Both the position numbers and the translations under genes were made by a program. Shown here in pieces: positions 60,348 to 64,000 of a stretch of DNA of 64,000 nt. The DNA lies in contig CAIQVH010000016.1 in assembly GCA_903875215.1 (NCBI GenBank), positions 528,613-592,612 on the forward strand, in the 5' to 3' direction. The stretch is from an uncultured Anaerolineae bacterium. GTDB taxonomy: Bacteria; Chloroflexota; Anaerolineae; Anaerolineales; Villigracilaceae. Within the stretch, counting starts at the first letter, position 1, and each line of letters starts with the position of its first letter. The notes beneath the pieces were generated by a model. It made no database searches, was not told where the DNA came from, and saw nothing but the letters and a program-made list of their open reading frames with translations.

Positions 60348-61355
60348 TTAGAGGGTGGCTTCAGGGTCGGCAGGTTCTTTGAAGCGGTCTTCGGGCCGCA
60401 GCAGGATTTCCATCAACAGCCGGGTGCCTTTGCCAGGGGCGGAGTCCAGCTCCATTTTGTCAACGCAGCGGCGGATGTTGACCAGCCCCATGCCGGCGCC
60501 AAAGCCCATATCGCGCACGTCCTGGGTGGCGGTGGACCAGCCGGGGGTGAGGGCTTTGGTCAGGTCGGCGATGCCGGGGCCGTCGTCGGTGGTTTGCATC
60601 AGGATGCGGTGGGGTTCGATTTGAACGCGGAGGGTGCCGCCGTGATCGCTGTGGATGATCAGGTTCATCTCGGATTCGTAGATGGCGATGCCGCATTGCC
60701 GGGCCAATTGTGGGCTGGCACCGAGGCGTAGCAGGGCGCGTTTGATGTAGCTGGAGGCTTGTCCGCCGTTCAGGTAGTCGCGGGCGCGGATGTTGTAGCG
60801 CAGGATCAGGCTGGTGCGGTCGGAGGTGATGTCGTCGAAGAGGTGACTGGCCCGGTAACGGCGCAGTTCTTCTTCCTTGTAATCTTTTTGCAGGGCGGTC
60901 AGGATGCCGCGGGTGATGTCGCCTTTGGTGATGATTCCGACGAGTTGATGGTGCTCGTCCACAACCGGCAGGCGGCCGAGGCGGTATTCGCTGAAGGTTT
61001 CGAGGGCTTTGACAACCGGGTCGTAGCCGTTAACGCTGACGACTTCCCGGCTCATGTATGCGCTGACTGGCGCCCCCAGTTCGTTCTTTTCCATGGCGCG
61101 AACGATGTCTTCGATGCTGAGGATGCCTCTCAGCGCGCCATCGGCGATAACCGGGACGCCGGAGATGCGTCCCAGGCGCAGAATTTCGAGGACATTCGAA
61201 ATGCTGATGTTGGGTGGAACGCTTTTCACCTGGGAGGTCATCACCTGGCAGATTTTCAGGTCGTAGGCGAGTTCTTCAACCCGGCTGATCTCTTGCGCAT
61301 CCTGATCGGTGATGATGCGTCCCCGCCGGCCGTAAAGTTCATGCAGATTGGACAT
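60348..61355 (-). CDS. CBS-pair fused to a HATPase (anti-sigma-like) domain
   Basis: A 335-residue fusion. Residues ~32-155 are two CBS domains (VMTSQVKSVPPNISISNVLE; YMSREVVSVNGYDPVVKALE). Residues ~190-335 are a GHKL ATPase (NLIIHSDHGG, DDGPGIADL, GFGAGMGLVNI), close to serine-kinase/anti-sigma ATPases. CBS sensing of adenylates could control an ATPase switch for the hydrogenase genes (inference). The start at ATG 61355 has AGGA six bases upstream; it overlaps the second DRTGG gene by 17 bases, indicating coupling. Confidence 0.85.
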   Translation of the reverse strand: MSNLHELYGRRGRIITDQDAQEISRVEELAYDLKICQVMTSQVKSVPPNISISNVLEILRLGRISGVPVIADGALRGILSIEDIVRAMEKNELGAPVSAYMSREVVSVNGYDPVVKALETFSEYRLGRLPVVDEHHQLVGIITKGDITRGILTALQKDYKEEELRRYRASHLFDDITSDRTSLILRYNIRARDYLNGGQASSYIKRALLRLGASPQLARQCGIAIYESEMNLIIHSDHGGTLRVQIEPHRILMQTTDDGPGIADLTKALTPGWSTATQDVRDMGFGAGMGLVNIRRCVDKMELDSAPGKGTRLLMEILLRPEDRFKEPADPEATL

Positions 61356-61722
61356 TTTCATCCTGGTTGGGCAGCGGGGTTTCGAAACTGTGCAGGCCAG
61401 CCATGTACAGTCGTCCGCACAGTTCAAACATGCCAAAAGGGCTGGTGACGAGCGGGATTTGTTCGCGTGTGGCGAGTTCGATGGTTTCAGGCTGGGGCAT
61501 TTTGCCGCGAACAAAGACGATGGCGCGCACGTCGGCCATTTGGGCGGTGCGCACAACCTGGATGTTGCACAACCCGGTTAGCAAGACCGCCTCAGGTTTG
61601 ATGGAGGCGAGGACATCACTCATCAAATCTGCGCCGCAGCCGCCTTTGATTTCACGGTTGAGGGGAATTTCGGGGGTCAAAATGTCCCCATTAATCAATT
61701 TCGCCAGTTCTTTGGTGTTCAT
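61339..61722 (-). CDS. DRTGG-domain protein (second)
   Basis: A 127-residue DRTGG-domain protein: GGCGADLMSDVLASIKPEAV, then VVRTAQMADVRAIVFVRGK. It is diverged from the DRTGG protein at 59995, so the pair that flanks the CBS-HATPase gene is not a recent copy. The end overlaps the CBS-HATPase start. A pentapeptide-repeat gene is 33 bases upstream. Confidence 0.85.
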   Translation of the reverse strand: MNTKELAKLINGDILTPEIPLNREIKGGCGADLMSDVLASIKPEAVLLTGLCNIQVVRTAQMADVRAIVFVRGKMPQPETIELATREQIPLVTSPFGMFELCGRLYMAGLHSFETPLPNQDENVQSA

Positions 61723-61755
61723 GAGGAAGCAGGCACTCCTTATCAGGGGGGAAAA

Positions 61756-62286
61756 TTAATCCTGGGTTTGCAGGTCTTTCAAAATTGCGCCGTTTGTCAG
61801 GGCATCTTTCAGGGTATCTGTGTTGACCCTGGCCCCGGTCAGATCGGCGCGGTTAAGGTTGGCATCTTTCAAGATGGCGCCGGTCAGATCCGCTTCGCGC
61901 ATGGTGGCGCCGCGTAAATCGGCGTGGCTCAGGTTGGCCAGACGTAAATTGGCCCGGAACAGGCGCGCGTCGATCAGGAATGCGCCGCTCAGGTTGGCCT
62001 GTGACAGGTCGGTACATTCCAATTCCAGGTCAATTTCATCCAGGTTGGGGTCGGCGGCACTATCGTGGGCAATGCCAAGGTGCGCACGGTTCAAAAATGC
62101 GCCGCGCAAACTGGCCTGGAACAGGCTGGCGCCGCCCAGGTCGGCATCCCGCAGGTCCGCGCCATCGAAACAGATGCCGTTCAGGCGCGCGCCGCGCAGG
62201 CTGATGCCTTGCAGCTTTTCGCCGGAAAAATCTCGCCGTCCGGCCTGGACGGCAGACAGTAGTTCATGGGAGCTCAAGGTGGTCAT
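61756..62286 (-). CDS. pentapeptide-repeat protein
   Basis: A 176-residue protein. From about residue 15 most of the chain is pentapeptide repeats of the A(D/N)LxX type (for example LRGARLNGICFDGADLRDADLGG), interrupted near residue 75 by an acidic segment (NLDEIDLELECTDL). It folds as a right-handed beta-helix; some relatives mimic DNA, but no function can be assigned. AAGGAAGG precedes the ATG. It may head the regulatory genes of the hydrogenase block, 33 bases upstream of the second DRTGG gene. Confidence 0.85.
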   Translation of the reverse strand: MTTLSSHELLSAVQAGRRDFSGEKLQGISLRGARLNGICFDGADLRDADLGGASLFQASLRGAFLNRAHLGIAHDSAADPNLDEIDLELECTDLSQANLSGAFLIDARLFRANLRLANLSHADLRGATMREADLTGAILKDANLNRADLTGARVNTDTLKDALTNGAILKDLQTQD

Positions 62287-62385
62287 AAGCGATCCTTCCT
62301 TTGCAGGCCAAAGCTTATTGTGAAATATATCACAAATAAGCGGATTTTTTGTCCACATTTTTGGATTTCGGGGAATTTTTTCCGT

Positions 62386-63159
62386 TTAACGAGGAGATTT
62401 TTCCCCGCTGGCAGCGTCTACGCTGACGATAGAGAGGGCCTCACTCCAGCTGCCGCCGCACAGTGAACACTGGCAGAGCCGTGATCCTGTCAACCCCGGC
62501 AGTGAGTCCTCCGGAGTTGGGTCGCTGGCATGGTAGCTGGCATTGGTCAGGCAGTGGGGACATTCGAATTCGTCGGTGAATTGCCAGACCATGCCTGGGC
62601 GCAGGAAATGTGTCAGGCTGGCGGAGCCGGCTCGAAAGGAGAGCAGGGCGGCTGGGTGACCGGCGCCGCCCAGGGGCGTGGAGGTAAAGTCGAGCATCAG
62701 GGTTTCGGTTTCGTCGCGGATCTGGTTATGGTGGTTGTGGATGTGTCCGGGCGCCATGGCTCCGTAGGTGTGCTGGAGGGTGAGGGGCGAGATCCAGTGG
62801 CGGAGCCCGGCGAAACTGCGCCCACCCAGGTTCCAGGTAAGTTGTTCAGCCTGGCTGCGGGCGCGCTGGTAGTTTTCGGGGCTGAGGGTTTCGTTGTGCG
62901 GGCAGTAGTTGGCGTACAGGGTTGCCAGGCGTTCAAAGGAGGGCGCGGCCAGGTAAAGTGCGCGCGCCTGTGGGCCGCTCAGGGGTAGGTCGCGGTAGCC
63001 ATGGCCAGTGAAGAGCATGCGCCAGCCGGTGAGCAGTCCGCTCAGCACGTCCCGGGCGGTGGGCGGGAAAGTTTTTTGGGAACGGATTTGTGCCACGGTG
63101 AGGCGGATGTTCGCGCCTTCCACCGCTTCGACTTTGTAGAAGCAGGCCAGGGATATCAT
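62386..63159 (-). CDS. protein of unknown function with cysteine-rich C-terminus
   Basis: A 257-residue protein. Three pairs of nearby cysteines occur in the C-terminal third (CPHC near 203; CQCSLCGG near 233), suggesting a zinc-binding part. The middle is rich in His (HIHNHHNQIRDE). No membrane segment or signal is visible. I do not recognise a family. It is divergent in sequence style from the neighbouring hydrogenase genes and separated from the pentapeptide gene by 99 bases. Confidence 0.6.
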   Translation of the reverse strand: MISLACFYKVEAVEGANIRLTVAQIRSQKTFPPTARDVLSGLLTGWRMLFTGHGYRDLPLSGPQARALYLAAPSFERLATLYANYCPHNETLSPENYQRARSQAEQLTWNLGGRSFAGLRHWISPLTLQHTYGAMAPGHIHNHHNQIRDETETLMLDFTSTPLGGAGHPAALLSFRAGSASLTHFLRPGMVWQFTDEFECPHCLTNASYHASDPTPEDSLPGLTGSRLCQCSLCGGSWSEALSIVSVDAASGEKSPR

Positions 63160-63262
63160 CGTCAGAGCCTCTCTCTTAAAAGTCTAGCACATTTTGACGG
63201 GAACCGCCCGTTTTGTAGTGGGATGGCGGCTTCGGGGGTTGGGTACGGATTTCTCGGCGGGC

Positions 63263-64000
63263 TCAGGGTCTTGTGACGATAATATCGGTTCCATTTGAAT
63301 CACCTTCCGGGTCCTGATTGGCTGTTGGCTGGTATATCCATCCTGTTTTGGTGAGCCGGGTCACTTTGAATGTGACGCTGGCGGTCGTGAGTGACAGGTT
63401 GGATTTGCTTAGGGTGCAGATGCCGCTGTTATTGGTGGTGCAGGATACGGTTCCGTTGGCGCCGGCACTCCAGGTAGCGGTGACGGTGACACCCGAAAGC
63501 ACCTGGTTACCTGCGCTGCGGACGGTGACGGTCACCCTGGCTGTCCAGCGGGTGAGCTGGCGTGAACTGCTGGCATCCAGGTCGCTGATGTGCATGCCGG
63601 CAGGTGTGGCGGTGGCAGTGATGGTGGCTGTCCCGGTGGCGGTTGGCGTGGCGGTGGCGGTGGCTATGATGGTGGCAGTCTCGGTGGCGGTGACGGTGGC
63701 TATGATGGTGGCAGTCTCGGTGGCGGTTGGCGTGGAGGATGGGGTGGCTGTGATGGTGGCGGTTGGTGTGGTGGTGATGGTGGAAGTCCCGGTGGCTGTG
63801 GCTGTGATTGTGGCTGTCCCGGTAACGGTTGGCGTAGAGGAGGCAGTGGGGATGGCGCTGGAGGTGTATTCGATGTGCAGCAGGGCCGCGCTGGCTGATT
63901 TTCCTTCCCAGGCCCAGGCGGTGCGTCTACCGGAGCCACTGAACAGAACGACCAGGCTGTTGCCGGGTACCCAGCCGGGACGGTTGATCACTTCCTGCAA
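63263..64000 (-). CDS. C-terminal part of a T-rich surface protein with Ig-like domain (5' truncated by window)
   Basis: 245 residues visible; the frame is open to the right edge. The first ~45 residues (VVLFSGSGRRTAWAWEGKSA) look like the end of an upstream extracellular domain. Then ~90 residues are almost purely Thr/Ala/Ile/Pro in TAT and TATPTAT units, a flexible linker. The last ~105 residues form a beta-sandwich Ig-like domain (ARVTVTVRSAGNQVLSGVTV, then a disulfide-capable C-x7-C). A secreted or cell-surface protein is likely; no sorting signal is seen at the end. Confidence 0.7.
   Translation of the reverse strand: MQEVINRPGWVPGNSLVVLFSGSGRRTAWAWEGKSASAALLHIEYTSSAIPTASSTPTVTGTATITATATGTSTITTTPTATITATPSSTPTATETATIIATVTATETATIIATATATPTATGTATITATATPAGMHISDLDASSSRQLTRWTARVTVTVRSAGNQVLSGVTVTATWSAGANGTVSCTTNNSGICTLSKSNLSLTTASVTFKVTRLTKTGWIYQPTANQDPEGDSNGTDIIVTRP
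63659..63727 (-). repeat. 36-bp tandem duplication in the T-rich linker
   Basis: A 33-base block at 63659-63691 recurs identically 36 bases later at 63695-63727, giving the protein repeat TATETATIIATV. The surrounding linker shows many imperfect shorter repeats of the same kind. Confidence 0.75.

Noticed and set aside
63590..63870. Plus-strand glycine-rich open frame over the T-rich linker
   Set aside because: It is the complement of the TAT/TATPTAT linker of the minus-strand surface protein; its Gly-rich composition is a by-product of the repeats.

Overview
The window reads as chromosomal DNA of an anaerobic or facultative bacterium, most likely a Chloroflexota member close to Anaerolineae. 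That placement is inferred from gene content: an archaeal/eukaryal-type prolyl-tRNA synthetase, a split Fo operon with a b-delta fusion, a membrane-arm-only nuo operon with two NuoM genes, a DHH-CBS-CBS-tRNA nucleotidyltransferase fusion, and families of LysM-M23 lipoproteins with T/P-rich linkers. No rRNA, tRNA, CRISPR array, IS element or phage module was found.

Layout. 1-3.2 kb: end of a polyamine-type ABC importer operon. 3.2-7.8 kb: small membrane protein, phosphoesterase, APC permease, nucleotidyltransferase-like protein and a lipoprotein-like protein. 8.0-17.2 kb: complex I membrane-arm genes nuoA, H, J, K, L, M, M, N, with no B, C, D or I. 17.3-19.6 kb: atpI/Z, atpB, atpE and a fused atpF-atpH, without the F1 genes. 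19.7-25.4 kb: murE, SRPBCC, GNAT, a probable attenuator, an ABC-F ATPase and an MFS transporter. 25.4-31.5 kb (minus strand): pnp, rpsO, HEAT-repeat protein, proS, LOG-family protein, MazG-like. 31.8-39.7 kb: DHH/CBS/CCA fusion, DUF2726 protein, IMPase, cNMP-NifU fusion (minus), ECF sigma and anti-sigma, zinc ribbon, a selenoprotein disulfide oxidoreductase, TlpA, OsmC. 39.8-44.5 kb: three tandem LysM-M23 lipoprotein paralogs. 44.6-62.3 kb (minus strand): a large hydrogen/formate block. In transcription order it runs pentapeptide protein, DRTGG, CBS-HATPase, DRTGG, PHP, NuoE/HndA, HATPase, HndB-like, NuoF/HndC, NuoE, NuoF, NuoG, HoxY, HoxH, CBS, hydrogenase protease, selenocysteine formate dehydrogenase, ferritin-like. 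62.4-64 kb: an unknown protein and the end of a T-rich surface protein.

How the genes fit together. The NuoE/NuoF/NuoG-HoxY-HoxH set looks like a cytoplasmic NAD(P)-linked bidirectional [NiFe] hydrogenase. Next to it is a Hnd/Hyd-type diaphorase module that has no [FeFe] hydrogenase subunit, and a Sec-containing formate dehydrogenase. Together they could interconvert H2, NAD(P)H, ferredoxin and formate. Complex I and the ATP synthase genes supply the proton-motive side.

The strongest unusual signals are two in-frame UGA codons at catalytic positions, each followed by a SECIS-like stem-loop. One is in formate dehydrogenase (Sec384); the other replaces the first Cys of a CxxC in a two-domain disulfide oxidoreductase (Sec149, UPYC). 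Other signals are a cNMP-binding/NifU fusion with a strong internal ribosome binding site, recurrent leaderless promoters, a short dispersed inverted-repeat element, an attenuator-like leader before the ABC-F gene, and an in-frame palindromic insertion in the CCA-adding enzyme gene.
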